Assembly (NCBI GenBank): GCA_035560815.1
Contig: DATMYR010000036.1
Span: 1 to 46,489, forward strand
Reading direction: 5' to 3'
Length of the DNA stretch: 46,489 nucleotides
DNA from: UBA5314 sp035560815
Lineage (GTDB): Bacteria > Bacillota > Syntrophomonadia > Syntrophomonadales > Syntrophomonadaceae
The stretch's first letter is position 1; every line of letters starts with the position of its first letter. Below, one piece after another: positions 33,183 through 41,727 of the stretch. The notes beneath the pieces are model-generated. The model was not told the DNA's origin and made no database searches. It saw only the letters and a program-made list of their open reading frames with translations. A program made the position numbers and the translations under genes.

Positions 33183-33565
33183 GTTGGTCTCCTTTCCGTT
33201 ATCAATTCGGTAATCTTATCGAGCTTACGTTCAATGGTTGAAACTGCCCGGATGAAATCATCCTTTAAGGTGTAATCTTTATGAATCTGATCCTTGTAGT
33301 TGTTTAGATCTCTACAAAGCGCTTCATAGCGCTCCTCGGTACTGGTAATACGTTTATCCAGCCGGATTTCCAAGGACTGATTGTTTCTTTTAACTTCTTC
33401 TTTGAAAGCATCCAGCTTATCGTCCATCCGGACTTCCATGCCCTGCATACGCTCTGATTGACTGTTGAGCTGCTTTTCAAAACTGCTTTTCATATCTTTA
33501 AGGAAATACCCGATCACACCCAGGGCTAGCATGATTAATGTCTGAATGATCCAGCTCGCCGTCAT
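33179..33565 (-). CDS. Membrane-anchored coiled-coil protein (DUF2730-like, Mu gp25 position)
   Basis: 128 residues: one N-terminal membrane helix (ASWIIQTLIMLALGVIGYFL, residues 3-22) followed by a ~95-residue charged coiled coil. Short proteins of this type (DUF2730) sit between lysis and packaging genes in Mu-like phages and may act in lysis (spanin-like) or membrane anchoring. It overlaps the holin gene by one base. Confidence 0.7.
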   Translation of the reverse strand: MTASWIIQTLIMLALGVIGYFLKDMKSSFEKQLNSQSERMQGMEVRMDDKLDAFKEEVKRNNQSLEIRLDKRITSTEERYEALCRDLNNYKDQIHKDYTLKDDFIRAVSTIERKLDKITELITERRPT

Positions 33566-33861
33566 TAGGCCTGATCCTCCGCAGATGTTTGAGCGGTAGC
33601 CACTACTGCTGGCGTAGTCGTCTTTTTACCCAGGTCATATACACCACAGGCTGTACACCCGATCACAATTCCGGCCACTATTCCTCCGGCTATGGGGTCT
33701 CCATTTTGCTGCGCCATAACAACCCCGGTGCCGATTCCACTTACCAGGGAAGCAGCTGGCGCGTATTTGGACGGTAGCCCGCTCTCTTGGGCTATCTTAA
33801 CCACTCCTATTACTACCGCTAGTGCCGGTATCCCGTATACCAGATAACTTGATACATCCAT
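33565..33861 (-). CDS. Holin-like membrane protein (98 aa)
   Basis: Two to three hydrophobic helices (~6-24, ~36-52, ~57-74) with a short charged C-terminal tail. The size and position beside the endolysin fit a holin. AGGAGGCAAAT precedes the ATG. The name holin is inferred from topology and context, not from a recognised family signature. Confidence 0.65.
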   Translation of the reverse strand: MDVSSYLVYGIPALAVVIGVVKIAQESGLPSKYAPAASLVSGIGTGVVMAQQNGDPIAGGIVAGIVIGCTACGVYDLGKKTTTPAVVATAQTSAEDQA

Positions 33862-33906
33862 TTATTTGCCTCCTTAAAGACTTTATAGTTATGACTTTCT
33901 TTACAA

Positions 33907-34713
33907 TCAATCCGGAACCGCAGGATCTAATCCCGCTGCCTTCAGCTTCCGGTCAAAAGCTCCACCATGATACTCAAAAACTAGGCTGCGTACTTGATCG
34001 TGGGAAAGGTCGATTACATCGTTGTTACCCGTGGGATCAGACCCATCACCATTGATGATCTTTGCGTTCATCAGTTTTTCAACAACGTCCCTAAACCCGT
34101 AATCATTGGGAATGTCCGACAATTTTGGATACCTGACCATTTCGTCATCCTCACTTTCCTTTAATTTCCCGCCATAAGAAATCGCAATAGCATCGGCTAT
34201 GCAGTAGCCTATGTAGCTCTGTTCCTCAACAGTATCGGCTAATTGCCGATCATTGGCATTATCAATGAAGCAAGGCTCCACAATAACCCCAGGCATAGTG
34301 GCCGTTCTCAAAATACCAAAGTATTCAGCAGTACAAGAGCTATTCGCCTTGCTTTTGAAAACGTTTACTTGAGTCTGTCCAGCCTTTTTAAGTCCTTCTG
34401 CAATGGCATTAGCAAACTCTAAAGAGCCATCTTTCCAGCTATGAATAACCTCACCACGATCTCCTCCACCGGCGTTTTCGTGGAAGGAAATGATAAAATC
34501 TGCTCCATATGAATTTGCTGCCAAAGCCGAAGAAGTTATATCCTGATTCCCTTGTTCCAGCTTGACTTCGTAGCCGTCATACTGCATCATTCTTTTTGCA
34601 AAAGCTTCAGCGGTAATGATGTTCATAGTTCCTTCTCTTAGAGAGCCATTTACGGCTCCAGGGTCGAATCCGGTTATGTCATCATGGCCTTTATCAGCAT
34701 AGATTTTAATCAA
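33907..34713 (-). CDS. Endolysin: N-acetylmuramoyl-L-alanine amidase (Amidase_3)
   Basis: 268 residues. The N-terminal ~175 residues are an Amidase_3 domain: YADKGHDDITGFDPGAV with the first Zn-binding His, E in the EGTMNI segment, FIISFHENAGGGD with the second His and IVEPCFIDN with the catalytic Glu. Cleavage would release the host cell wall at lysis. The ~90-residue C-terminal segment (SDIPNDYGFRDVVEKLMNAKIINGDG, in part) resembles a surface-layer-homology repeat and may bind the wall. Start is TTG 34713 after AGGAGG. Confidence 0.9.
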   Translation of the reverse strand: MIKIYADKGHDDITGFDPGAVNGSLREGTMNIITAEAFAKRMMQYDGYEVKLEQGNQDITSSALAANSYGADFIISFHENAGGGDRGEVIHSWKDGSLEFANAIAEGLKKAGQTQVNVFKSKANSSCTAEYFGILRTATMPGVIVEPCFIDNANDRQLADTVEEQSYIGYCIADAIAISYGGKLKESEDDEMVRYPKLSDIPNDYGFRDVVEKLMNAKIINGDGSDPTGNNDVIDLSHDQVRSLVFEYHGGAFDRKLKAAGLDPAVPD

Positions 34714-34724
34714 TGTTTTACCTC

Positions 34725-34985
34725 CTAACAGTCCTTATCAATCACTTTTTCATTCGGCTTATCCGGCCAAGTGTTATTCTTGCTGAGATTTTCCGTTAAA
34801 GCTTTGAGGGCGTAGACGGTCATTACACCCAATATCTCTACGACTACCGTCTTGCTCAAGGTCTCAGCAATCTCTTCCCGCCCCAGGTAAGCAAGGGCAT
34901 ACGACAGATAAATCCAAGCCGTGCCATGGAGCAGAAGCCAGGCGACGATTAATTTTGAGAACTCTACTTTCAGTAGCTTTATCAT
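34725..34985 (-). CDS. Small membrane protein, probable second holin or lysis regulator (86 aa)
   Basis: Two membrane helices (~10-32, LIVAWLLLHGTAWIYLSYALAYL; ~46-63, VVVEILGVMTVYALKAL) and a charged C-terminus. ATG 34985 is preferred because TGAGGGG lies upstream and a longer frame to 35009 would run into the terminator. It is the first gene after Mor, immediately ahead of the endolysin, the usual lysis position. Confidence 0.6.
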   Translation of the reverse strand: MIKLLKVEFSKLIVAWLLLHGTAWIYLSYALAYLGREEIAETLSKTVVVEILGVMTVYALKALTENLSKNNTWPDKPNEKVIDKDC

Positions 34986-34999
34986 GGGTAAGTACCCCT

Positions 35000-35035
35000 C
35001 AGAAAACAAAATAGAGTAAGGTATAACCCTACTCT
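35000..35035 (-). terminator. Terminator between the Mor operon and the late operon
   Basis: On the minus strand AGAGTAGG and CCTTACTCT (about 35013-35035, one bulged T) form a stem followed by ATTTTGTTTT. A second hairpin ACGGG/CCCGT lies just upstream (35037-35056). The same AGAGTA/TACTCT dyad could also bind Mor at the late promoter, since no other promoter for the late genes is evident here. Confidence 0.55.
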
Positions 35036-35105
35036 ACACGGGATTTTTAAAACCCGTAAACCCAAAGGAGTTGAGGAATTTAGTTGCCTAAAGCACTTTC
35101 CGAAA

Positions 35106-35342
35106 CTACTTTCTAGAACCACTGTCCTGATATGTTTTGGTTCTCCATCCCCGGTATTCTTCCAGCATCATTATGGCCACCGCCAATCCTGATTTGCTTA
35201 AATCTCCCGCGAGTATGAACTGTGTCCACTTTATTAAATCCTCCCAGGATAACTGTATTACGTGGCTTTGATAGTCGATCTGGTAATCATCAATTCCCGC
35301 TGCTTCAAGCGTTGGGACCGGATCAAAATCGTTCCTGATCAT
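35106..35342 (-). CDS. Hypothetical protein after Mor (78 aa)
   Basis: The family is not recognised. It is acidic and soluble, with ATLEAAGIDDYQID-like and LSWEDLIKWTQFILAGDL segments. It overlaps the Mor gene end by 4 bases (35339-35342) and ends 120 bp before the late operon start. Location suggests a middle-gene regulator or a host-takeover protein; nothing confirms this. Confidence 0.6.
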   Translation of the reverse strand: MIRNDFDPVPTLEAAGIDDYQIDYQSHVIQLSWEDLIKWTQFILAGDLSKSGLAVAIMMLEEYRGWRTKTYQDSGSRK

Positions 35343-35683
35343 GATTGACTCCCGAGCAATGCATCTTCAAAGAGGTTCATCTGGCTGCTCTCGACCGGGC
35401 ATTCATTCAGGATTGAGCGTATCCAAACTTCTGTGAGCCCATACTTCCTGGCCAGGTCTTTCCCATTGTGCCCATTGTATTCGTCCCGAATGCGGTGGTC
35501 CCGCAGACTCTTCAACAGGCCATCAAGCTTTGGAAAGTACACGCTGGTGCCCTGGAATTCTTCCGCCAGCACGAGTACATTTTCAACGCCTATTTCCTCG
35601 GATAGCTTCCTATATGGTTCCGGCAGCAACTCTGACTGGATCTCCTTAACCCATTCTTGATTCTTTATGCTCGTTCCCATCAC
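35339..35683 (-). CDS. mor: Mor-family transcriptional activator
   Basis: 114 residues with the Mor/C family layout: a helical N-terminal dimerisation region (LPEPYRKLSEEIGVENVLVLAEEFQ), a GTSVYFPKLD linker strand, then an HTH (NGKDLARKYGLTEVWIRSIL). In Mu, Mor switches on middle transcription with host RNA polymerase. Here only one member is seen, so it may drive late genes directly. It overlaps gp16 by 38 bases at its start. Confidence 0.85.
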   Translation of the reverse strand: MMGTSIKNQEWVKEIQSELLPEPYRKLSEEIGVENVLVLAEEFQGTSVYFPKLDGLLKSLRDHRIRDEYNGHNGKDLARKYGLTEVWIRSILNECPVESSQMNLFEDALLGSQS

Positions 35684-36086
35684 CCCCCGGCTCCCTTTGC
35701 AGTAATGCCTTTAATCCTTCTATCAACCGCCACGCCTGCTCCTTTGTCATCCAATCCGGGTTGTCCACCCCGGTGTATTTTTTGCAAAACCCTTTCAGCC
35801 TTTTCGGGTTATCATCCCAACCCAGCTGGGTAACCAGCTGATCTATTTTATACCGCTGACGCTTGGTCACCAGTGGAACCTTGCGCCCGGCAGTATTGGT
35901 TATAACCCTTCCTTCCATTTGGCCCAGGCGGTCGATCATGCGGCCCGCCTGGATCATGGTCAAATCAGAGATATGCTTCTTCTTGCACTGGGTTTCAACC
36001 ATGTCATGCAGGAGTTCATTATCGATTCCCAGTTTTCGGGCTGTGGCATATATTCTTTTCATCTGTCCGGAACTAATTTTTTTCAT
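35646..36086 (-). CDS. gemA: Mu gp16 / GemA-like protein (DUF1018)
   Basis: 146 residues. The DUF1018 signature is visible: SSGQMKRIYATARKLGIDNELLHDM, ISDLTMIQAGRMIDRLG and PDWMTKEQAWRLIEGL. GemA modulates host gene expression and supercoiling in Mu. It precedes Mor, as in Mu, and overlaps its start. Confidence 0.85.
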   Translation of the reverse strand: MKKISSGQMKRIYATARKLGIDNELLHDMVETQCKKKHISDLTMIQAGRMIDRLGQMEGRVITNTAGRKVPLVTKRQRYKIDQLVTQLGWDDNPKRLKGFCKKYTGVDNPDWMTKEQAWRLIEGLKALLQREPGGDGNEHKESRMG

Positions 36087-36089
36087 AAA

Positions 36090-36344
36090 TCACGCACCCT
36101 CTCTATATAAGGGGAAAACGGTGATTGCTATCCATACATTGCCTTGCCTGGCCAGAGCTGCATAAAACGGAGCACCTATGAGCTTTATTTTGTAGTGGTT
36201 TCCTCGAAGCCAGAGCAGGGTGTGCTTGTCCATACTGTTCCTGATCCATTCACTCTGTGCAGCGGGCGGTGCCGATCCCACCCGCTGCCGGTATCTTTTT
36301 ATGTAGTGATTGGTCACAATGACAACCGGTTTCCGCTTTTTCAA
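36090..36344 (-). CDS. Early phage hypothetical protein (84 aa)
   Basis: The family is not recognised. KKRKPVVIVTNHYIKRYRQRVG is followed by a WIRNSMDKHTLLWLRGNHYKI strand-rich core. TTG 36344 is preferred: GGGGGTGG lies 6 bases upstream and the codon overlaps the stop of the preceding small gene (TTGA). A longer GTG frame to 36419 would overlap that gene wholly. It ends 4 bases before gp16. Confidence 0.6.
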   Translation of the reverse strand: MKKRKPVVIVTNHYIKRYRQRVGSAPPAAQSEWIRNSMDKHTLLWLRGNHYKIKLIGAPFYAALARQGNVWIAITVFPLYREGA

Positions 36345-36445
36345 GGCAGCCACCCCCAGTGTCGTGCTACAATAACAGCCGCCAGGAAATAGCCATTGGT
36401 AAATCCTACGAGCCACCACATCCAGCCGGTAGCTTTGTTACCCAC
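36341..36445 (-). CDS. 34-aa small membrane protein
   Basis: GTG 36445 follows GGAGG by 9 bases and gives a 34-residue peptide (MGNKATGWMWWLVGFTNGYF, then a LAAVIVARHWGWLP end) with one Trp-rich membrane helix. It ends at TGA 36341-36343, sharing bases with the TTG start of the next gene, so they are coupled. Good SD, tight overlaps and a coherent helix support it despite its length. Confidence 0.55.
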   Translation of the reverse strand: MGNKATGWMWWLVGFTNGYFLAAVIVARHWGWLP

Positions 36446-36446
36446 A

Positions 36447-37418
36447 TCAAAGCACCTCCAACACCGCAGCAAATAAGATGGCCAGTTTCTGGACTTTATC
36501 CGGCCTTTCCTGGTTCTGCATACCTTCGCTGAGTATGACCTTCGCTAACGCACCAATCGATGCTTCTGCTTTTTCCAGGCGTCCTAGCAAAGGAGCCAGG
36601 CAAAAATCCACCATCTTCTTTATTGCTTCCGGGCTATAGGCATCCGGACGGGGTGGTTCGGCGATATCTAAGGGTGAAGCTAAGAAAGTTGATTGTTCCT
36701 GACATTTCTTCTCAAAAGAACCTTCTAGCTCTTTAGATGTTCCATGGTCTTCTTCAGGAGGTGGAGTTGTTTCAATTTCTGTGAAGCTTTCATAGATGAT
36801 GCCTGCCTCTTTCAACCAACCCTTGGCTACTGCTGCGGTTACCTCATATCTTCTGGCTATGACGGCCATCTTGCGGTTGCATTCCTCCCAGGCCTGTCTG
36901 AGTTCACTGGCTGGAGGGGCTTCCTTCTTCTCTTTTTTAGAAGTCTCAGGAATGATGCCAGCTTCCCGCAGCCATTTACCCATGGTGACATCCGTCACCG
37001 GGGGTTCATTCATTTTCGCTGCCTGGGTGATATTATAACTGGCCTTCTCGAAAAGATCGGCCAGAACTTCATTTGAAGGTTTTAGGCTTTTCATAGAATG
37101 CTCTCCTTTCGTGCCCGTGTTTTCTTCCCGTTTCCTTTTAAGTTCTCCCGGCATATAGGGGTTTTTCGCTGGGCTAGGCATCTCTATTCTTGGGGCAATA
37201 TATGGGACCGCGTTAATAGTTTTTATATTCACCGCGCCGGTAATTAAGTCACTCCGATGTATCGTATCCGGCTTGCTGCCGTATTTACAGGGGATGCTGA
37301 CAGTTATAAAAATGTCCGTCTGTCCAGTAACATTTCCTTTCTTGGTCAGCATGCCACTTCTGTGCTGTTCTATATATTCAATTTCATCGCCCGTAACACA
37401 TGCCGGTAATTCAAGCAT
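36447..37418 (-). CDS. Early phage protein with two tandem HTH-like repeats (323 aa)
   Basis: Residues ~118-160 and ~170-215 are related repeats, each a helical segment ending in VTMGKWLREAGII or AVAKGWLKEAGII, which look like HTH units. The C-terminal ~100 residues carry a coiled coil (LLGRLEKAEASIGALAKVIL). A second strong ribosome-binding site (GAAAGGAG) precedes an in-frame ATG at 37094, so a 215-residue short form starting MKSLKPSNEV, holding only the repeats, is likely also made. The first ~108 residues are a separate, beta-rich domain. Probably an early regulator. Confidence 0.6.
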   Translation of the reverse strand: MLELPACVTGDEIEYIEQHRSGMLTKKGNVTGQTDIFITVSIPCKYGSKPDTIHRSDLITGAVNIKTINAVPYIAPRIEMPSPAKNPYMPGELKRKREENTGTKGEHSMKSLKPSNEVLADLFEKASYNITQAAKMNEPPVTDVTMGKWLREAGIIPETSKKEKKEAPPASELRQAWEECNRKMAVIARRYEVTAAVAKGWLKEAGIIYESFTEIETTPPPEEDHGTSKELEGSFEKKCQEQSTFLASPLDIAEPPRPDAYSPEAIKKMVDFCLAPLLGRLEKAEASIGALAKVILSEGMQNQERPDKVQKLAILFAAVLEVL

Positions 37419-37433
37419 AGCGCACCCTCCAGG

Positions 37434-38090
37434 CTATTCGGCGGCCTCTTCATACTCAATCCCTATTTTTAAACTTTCTTCCACAATCAAAGCCAGCTTC
37501 ATGTCTTGAATCGCCTTGTAAAACTCAGGAGTACTTTCCGGGTGTCCCGACACTTCCAGAAGTTTAACAATCTTTTCATAAGCCACCGCCTCGGCGATAA
37601 AGTAAACCCAGTATTCAATGTCTTCATCAGGTATTCCGGCGCTGGTCAGAATTTTCATATCTCTGTCAGGATCACCCTTAAGCTTTTTCTTGAGTACCTT
37701 TGCGGTTGCTTCATCCACATGCATTTGCTCTATAACATCGGCCAGTTTTTGCTCGATGTATCCACCCTGGCAAAGCGGTGCCACCATTTTTTTAAAAGGA
37801 TCGGTCATCTTGTAGGTGACATCTTCTTTCACGAAATCGCCGGTAACGCTTCCCAGTACCGATCGTAAAAATGAAAATGATGCCATCTTCACGGTCTCTG
37901 CTTTTGTAACGATGGCCACATTGCTTTCGGTTCCATAGTATTTCGTGGTCTTGTGTTTGGAGTTTTCCATCTCAGAGACGGCGATCTCCTGGATCTGCGC
38001 CTTGATCTTTTCTATTTCAACTTTTCCATCCTTAATAAGGCGCTCCCACTTTGCGTATTCATCTACCAGCTGCTTGATCTTATCATTCAT
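37434..38090 (-). CDS. Early phage protein with N-terminal coiled coil (218 aa)
   Basis: The family is not recognised with certainty. Residues 1-45 are a coiled coil of the type seen in Gam-like and related Mu early proteins (IKQLVDEYAKWERLIKDGKV). The rest is helical and Lys/Glu-rich with DVTYKMTDPFKKMVAPL and WVYFIAEAVAYEKIVKLL. A nuclease-inhibitor role is possible only by position. It overlaps the AbrB-like gene by 8 bases. Confidence 0.55.
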   Translation of the reverse strand: MNDKIKQLVDEYAKWERLIKDGKVEIEKIKAQIQEIAVSEMENSKHKTTKYYGTESNVAIVTKAETVKMASFSFLRSVLGSVTGDFVKEDVTYKMTDPFKKMVAPLCQGGYIEQKLADVIEQMHVDEATAKVLKKKLKGDPDRDMKILTSAGIPDEDIEYWVYFIAEAVAYEKIVKLLEVSGHPESTPEFYKAIQDMKLALIVEESLKIGIEYEEAAE

Positions 38091-38322
38091 TTATCAAGCC
38101 CCCCAGCGCTTTGATGCACTCTTCGCAAAAGACTTTTCCCTTGTAAGTCACTACTTCATTCTCCGACCGGCACATGCAGCACCGGTCGATATGCGCCGTC
38201 AGAATAATTCGGCTGCCTTCTATATCAATATCAACCGCATCCCCGGGGAATATATTATGACTTCTGCGTATATCAGACGGAATCGTTAATCCTCCGGCCT
38301 TGTTGATCTTTTTAGAATTCAT
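38083..38322 (-). CDS. AbrB/SpoVT-type DNA-binding protein with zinc-ribbon tail (79 aa)
   Basis: Residues 1-50 are an AbrB fold (NKAGGLTIPSDIRRSHNIFPGDAVDIDIEGSRIILT, in part), the swapped-hairpin DNA-binding type. Residues 51-79 add CMC...CEEC, two CxxC pairs (in CCMCRSEN and FCEECI) that should bind zinc. Such AbrB plus ribbon proteins regulate transitions in Firmicutes; here it probably controls early phage genes. It starts at ATG 38322 overlapping the stop of the previous gene (ATGA). Confidence 0.75.
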   Translation of the reverse strand: MNSKKINKAGGLTIPSDIRRSHNIFPGDAVDIDIEGSRIILTAHIDRCCMCRSENEVVTYKGKVFCEECIKALGGLINE

Positions 38323-38549
38323 ATGTTACCTCCTTGTGGTAGTGCTACTGTCCCGTTTTGCTGTGCCTGCTCCACGAAGTATCCCAGGCGTAGGCAGGCG
38401 GCTTGATGCTCATAGATAGCAGCATCGATCATCTTCTCATCCACTACCTCGTTCATCTTCGCTTCAGCATTTTGATAATCAATAACCGCTTGCCAAAACT
38501 CCTCAGCGATTCCAGGCTTTCTTTGTTCCCGGACCTTCATTCCAAACAT
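38319..38549 (-). CDS. Small helical early protein (76 aa)
   Basis: The family is not recognised. It is predicted helical, with YQNAEAKMNEVVDEKMIDAAIY and EHQAACLRLGYFVEQ stretches. ATG 38549 is chosen from the GGAGGTGACTGCT ribosome-binding site; a longer frame to 38564 would include that site. It lies directly after MuB and overlaps the AbrB-like gene at its end. Confidence 0.6.
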   Translation of the reverse strand: MFGMKVREQRKPGIAEEFWQAVIDYQNAEAKMNEVVDEKMIDAAIYEHQAACLRLGYFVEQAQQNGTVALPQGGNI

Positions 38550-38563
38550 AGCAGTCACCTCCA

Positions 38564-39553
38564 TTAGGCGTTAAAGCTTAACACGATGCTTCCGAGCTGC
38601 TCCACTAAGTCTTCATTGATTCTGTCTCCACCGGTGGCGTCAACCAGCCGGGAGACTGCTTTGGTGAGCTGGCGTATTCCACGGCTGGTGCCGATATTCA
38701 CCAGCAGCTGCCGGGCGCCCTTTGTTGCATTCAGACCGGCCACGAATTGCTCTGCTTCTTCCATCGACAGCCCGGTCAGGCGCTGGTAATACCCAATCCT
38801 GTCCCGCAGCCGGGCCAGTTCCGGGCGCCCTTCGGCAAAAACCAGAATCCGCTCGGCCAGGTTGTTGTTTCCGCAAAGCACTACGCCGACTTTTCCTGAT
38901 TTATCATAGATAGCGCGGATCACTTCATATACATCTGTGCCGCGCAGCAAGTCGGCTTCATCGAAGATCAACAGGGCAGGATCGCTCCTCAGATATTTAA
39001 CAATTCGTCTCAAAAGGGTGGGAGAAGCTCCCCGGGTAGGCAAGCCAATAACATCGCATATGTCTACCAGCAGGCTCTTTTTACTGGTGGTTTCGTCACA
39101 GGGGATCACTACATGGGGCAGGTTGGGTATAGTCGGGAGCTGCGCGAAAGTATAGGTCTTGCCGGTCCCAGGATCTCCGGTGATCATACCCATTTCTTTC
39201 TTCTCCCAGCACCGGCGGCAAACACCCAGCACGCGGGCAGCATCCCTGGTTACTACCCATCCTGGCTGGATATACTCTTCCTGTGACTGCCCTGCGTCTA
39301 GGTAGTTTTCCTCCTCGTCTTGCCAGCGCCCAATACCTGTGAGATACTCTCTGATAGTGGGATCTAATGCTCTGGGGCTAGAGTAGGTTCCACCGATGTA
39401 CTGGCAGATGGCGCTGTGGCTTTTCCCCACAGCGTCAGCCACTACCTGTACTTTGGTGCCTTCATGCCGGATCAGGGCATACAGCACCTTTTGCTCCTGC
39501 GACCATGCGGCCATATTCGGAGCCGGTCTCAGTTCCCGTTCAGCGATGGCCAT
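38564..39553 (-). CDS. muB: Transposition ATPase MuB
   Basis: 329 residues: an N-terminal HTH (VQVVADAVGKSHSAICQYIGGTY), a P-loop GDPGTGKT (126-133), Walker B LLIFDEADLL (~194-203), AAA+ features DKSGKVGVVLCGN and a C-terminal RGIRQLTKAVSRL domain. MuB binds target DNA and delivers it to MuA, giving target immunity. Adjacent to muA, 14 bp after its stop, with GGAGGTAGGAAAG before the ATG. Confidence 0.95.
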   Translation of the reverse strand: MAIAERELRPAPNMAAWSQEQKVLYALIRHEGTKVQVVADAVGKSHSAICQYIGGTYSSPRALDPTIREYLTGIGRWQDEEENYLDAGQSQEEYIQPGWVVTRDAARVLGVCRRCWEKKEMGMITGDPGTGKTYTFAQLPTIPNLPHVVIPCDETTSKKSLLVDICDVIGLPTRGASPTLLRRIVKYLRSDPALLIFDEADLLRGTDVYEVIRAIYDKSGKVGVVLCGNNNLAERILVFAEGRPELARLRDRIGYYQRLTGLSMEEAEQFVAGLNATKGARQLLVNIGTSRGIRQLTKAVSRLVDATGGDRINEDLVEQLGSIVLSFNA

Positions 39554-39567
39554 CTTTCCTACCTCCT

Positions 39568-41682
39568 TTAACTTTCAAAATTACCGGCAGCTAAAATATA
39601 TTCCTCAAAACGGTTGGGTTTATCCGCCGCTTTCTTAGCAGCGGCCCCCACCGGTCTTGGCCCTCTGTCCTGGTTGGTTCTCTTTGCGGCTCCTTCCAGG
39701 CCCGTAATGTAACGAGTACCATCCTGTGCCTTGGTTGCGCCGCTTACCATCACCGGTCCCCCAGCTTGCCGCCGGGCTATAGATGCTTCCAGGGTATTGT
39801 CCTTCATGGTGCGTAAGCTTTCCTTAACTTCTTTCTTGCGCGTGGCTCTCTTGCGCATGTGTTTGCTGATATCGTCCTGGGTGGCATCAAAGGCCAGTAA
39901 TTCCCGATTCGTTGCCGTACAGACATATTGTCCGTTGGCCGGATTGAATACCAGCAGCTCGCCGATCCGGTTCGGGTCGAAGCGGATGACTACCCAGCGG
40001 CCCGTATACTTGTCCAGTTCAGGGTGGCTATAATAGCGCCTGCGGCTGCCGGTGCCAAAACGTTGAATACCGGACGCATAAACCTTGGCTTTTTCCATAT
40101 CCATCAGGCAGATATCCAGGGTCCTCTCATCCGGTATTCCTTCCCGCACCTTTGGCGTCTGCTCGTATTTCTGCAGGGGCGTCATTCCCAGGGAACTATG
40201 TACGGTATTGTGGTAAACGTCCAAGTAGGTTTCAAATAGTGCGGCCAGTTCCTCTATATCGAGAAGCTCTCCCCGTTCCGCCATGGCTTGTTCATCCAGT
40301 CCGGCGGGCCGGGCTTTATTATCCTTTCCGCAGTATCCCGGCAGGTACCGGGAGAACTGATCGGTCATGGTGCCGTACCAGCGCTCCATGTGTCCCTTCG
40401 CCCAGGGCGAATAGGGAAGGGCGAATTGAGTCTTAATATCCAGTATTTCGCAGGTGCTGCGTACTTCCCGTGAATATCCGAAACCTTCACATTTAAGGCC
40501 TTTCTTTACCTTTGATTTGTAGTCTTCACCGTTATCTATATACAGAAGGCCGGGCAGCCCATTTATGGGAGATACAATCCCGGCGTTCTGTTCTAAAATA
40601 TCTGAATCCCATCCCAGCGCACTGGTAGCCCGGGACATCGCCGCGCTGATCGGGCCGTCCCATACCGGCATATGTTTGGACATGATACCGTGCCGTAACG
40701 CCAGGCCGATGGTGCGCCCGTTAGCCTGTATGGCCATGGTCCACCCGACGATCGTTCTGCTGCACACGTCGATCCATGTGGTTACCCAGGGTCTGACCGC
40801 CCGGCCTTGATAAACGATAAAGGCATCCATCCGGTGATGGTCGCCCATCCATACCTGGTTTATAAACTCCGGGTCTTTGCGCAGGATCTTTTCTGCAAAC
40901 TTCTTTACATATTCTTCTTCGCCGCACCGGCCCAGGCACACCAGGTCGGGCTGCGTTTTCTCTAATTCCTCAATTACCCGGTACACCGTAGCCCGGCTGG
41001 GATTCTTTATCCCGTTTAGTGCACAGTATTTTTCGGCTTTACGATGGACGTGGGCTGCCTTCGGCTTATTTAATTGCAGGTATTCCGCAATGATCAGCTG
41101 CTCAAGATCATCTGATACTGCCCGGCGTACCGTTCCTACCCCCAGGCTGGGGAGTTTTCTTATTAGCGCAGCGGTACCGCCCTGTTTATAATCGTCTACC
41201 CAACGATACAGAGCGGATGCTGATACTCCATACCGTTCAGCAATTTCCCTGGCTTTATAACTTTTGCCTGGGCCATCATCCAGGGCCAAATATTCCTTTA
41301 CCGCAGCTGCCTTCTGATCCGCTTCCTGCATCATCTCATCAAACCTCTTGCCGCCTACCATGGCCTTTACCTCGGCCAGGTTGGCTTCCGTATTTCGCAC
41401 CTTCGCAGGCTTATCTGCCTTATTAACCGCCGCCTCCGTCGTGCAGGCAATATCCGGATTAAGCAGTTCTTCCTGCCGTATGTCATGCCAGCGCTTTTGC
41501 GCTAGCGTGGAGAGAGAAGACAATGCCACCAAGTAGCGCTTACCGGCATTTCCGCCGCGAGAAGGAGTAAGGTCTATCCGAGACTGCCACTGACCAGAAG
41601 TAGCCTTGATAAGTCCAGTCTTTCTGGAAACACCCTCAAGCTCTGCTGCCTCGATAGTTGTAAGCCATACTTCCTTTGGCAC
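39568..41682 (-). CDS. muA: DDE transposase MuA
   Basis: 704 residues. Residues 1-60 carry the Mu-type DNA-binding domain (EVWLTTIEAAELEGVSRKTG), then HTH segments (REIAERYGVSASALYRWVDDY; ATVYRVIEEL), and the DDE core D281 (in WMGDHHRMD), D383 (in YIDNGEDY), E433 (in HMERWY). The Mu C-terminal beta barrel follows (RYYSHPELDKYTGRWVVIRF). A basic, Gln/Arg-rich C-terminal tail would contact MuB. It cleaves and joins the ends at 8538 and 45750. The GTG start has only a weak SD (GAGG), perhaps limiting expression. Confidence 0.95.
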   Translation of the reverse strand: MPKEVWLTTIEAAELEGVSRKTGLIKATSGQWQSRIDLTPSRGGNAGKRYLVALSSLSTLAQKRWHDIRQEELLNPDIACTTEAAVNKADKPAKVRNTEANLAEVKAMVGGKRFDEMMQEADQKAAAVKEYLALDDGPGKSYKAREIAERYGVSASALYRWVDDYKQGGTAALIRKLPSLGVGTVRRAVSDDLEQLIIAEYLQLNKPKAAHVHRKAEKYCALNGIKNPSRATVYRVIEELEKTQPDLVCLGRCGEEEYVKKFAEKILRKDPEFINQVWMGDHHRMDAFIVYQGRAVRPWVTTWIDVCSRTIVGWTMAIQANGRTIGLALRHGIMSKHMPVWDGPISAAMSRATSALGWDSDILEQNAGIVSPINGLPGLLYIDNGEDYKSKVKKGLKCEGFGYSREVRSTCEILDIKTQFALPYSPWAKGHMERWYGTMTDQFSRYLPGYCGKDNKARPAGLDEQAMAERGELLDIEELAALFETYLDVYHNTVHSSLGMTPLQKYEQTPKVREGIPDERTLDICLMDMEKAKVYASGIQRFGTGSRRRYYSHPELDKYTGRWVVIRFDPNRIGELLVFNPANGQYVCTATNRELLAFDATQDDISKHMRKRATRKKEVKESLRTMKDNTLEASIARRQAGGPVMVSGATKAQDGTRYITGLEGAAKRTNQDRGPRPVGAAAKKAADKPNRFEEYILAAGNFES

Positions 41683-41727
41683 TGTCTTGCCTCACCACCT
41701 TTGACGATATCGATGTTCTGCGTTTCA

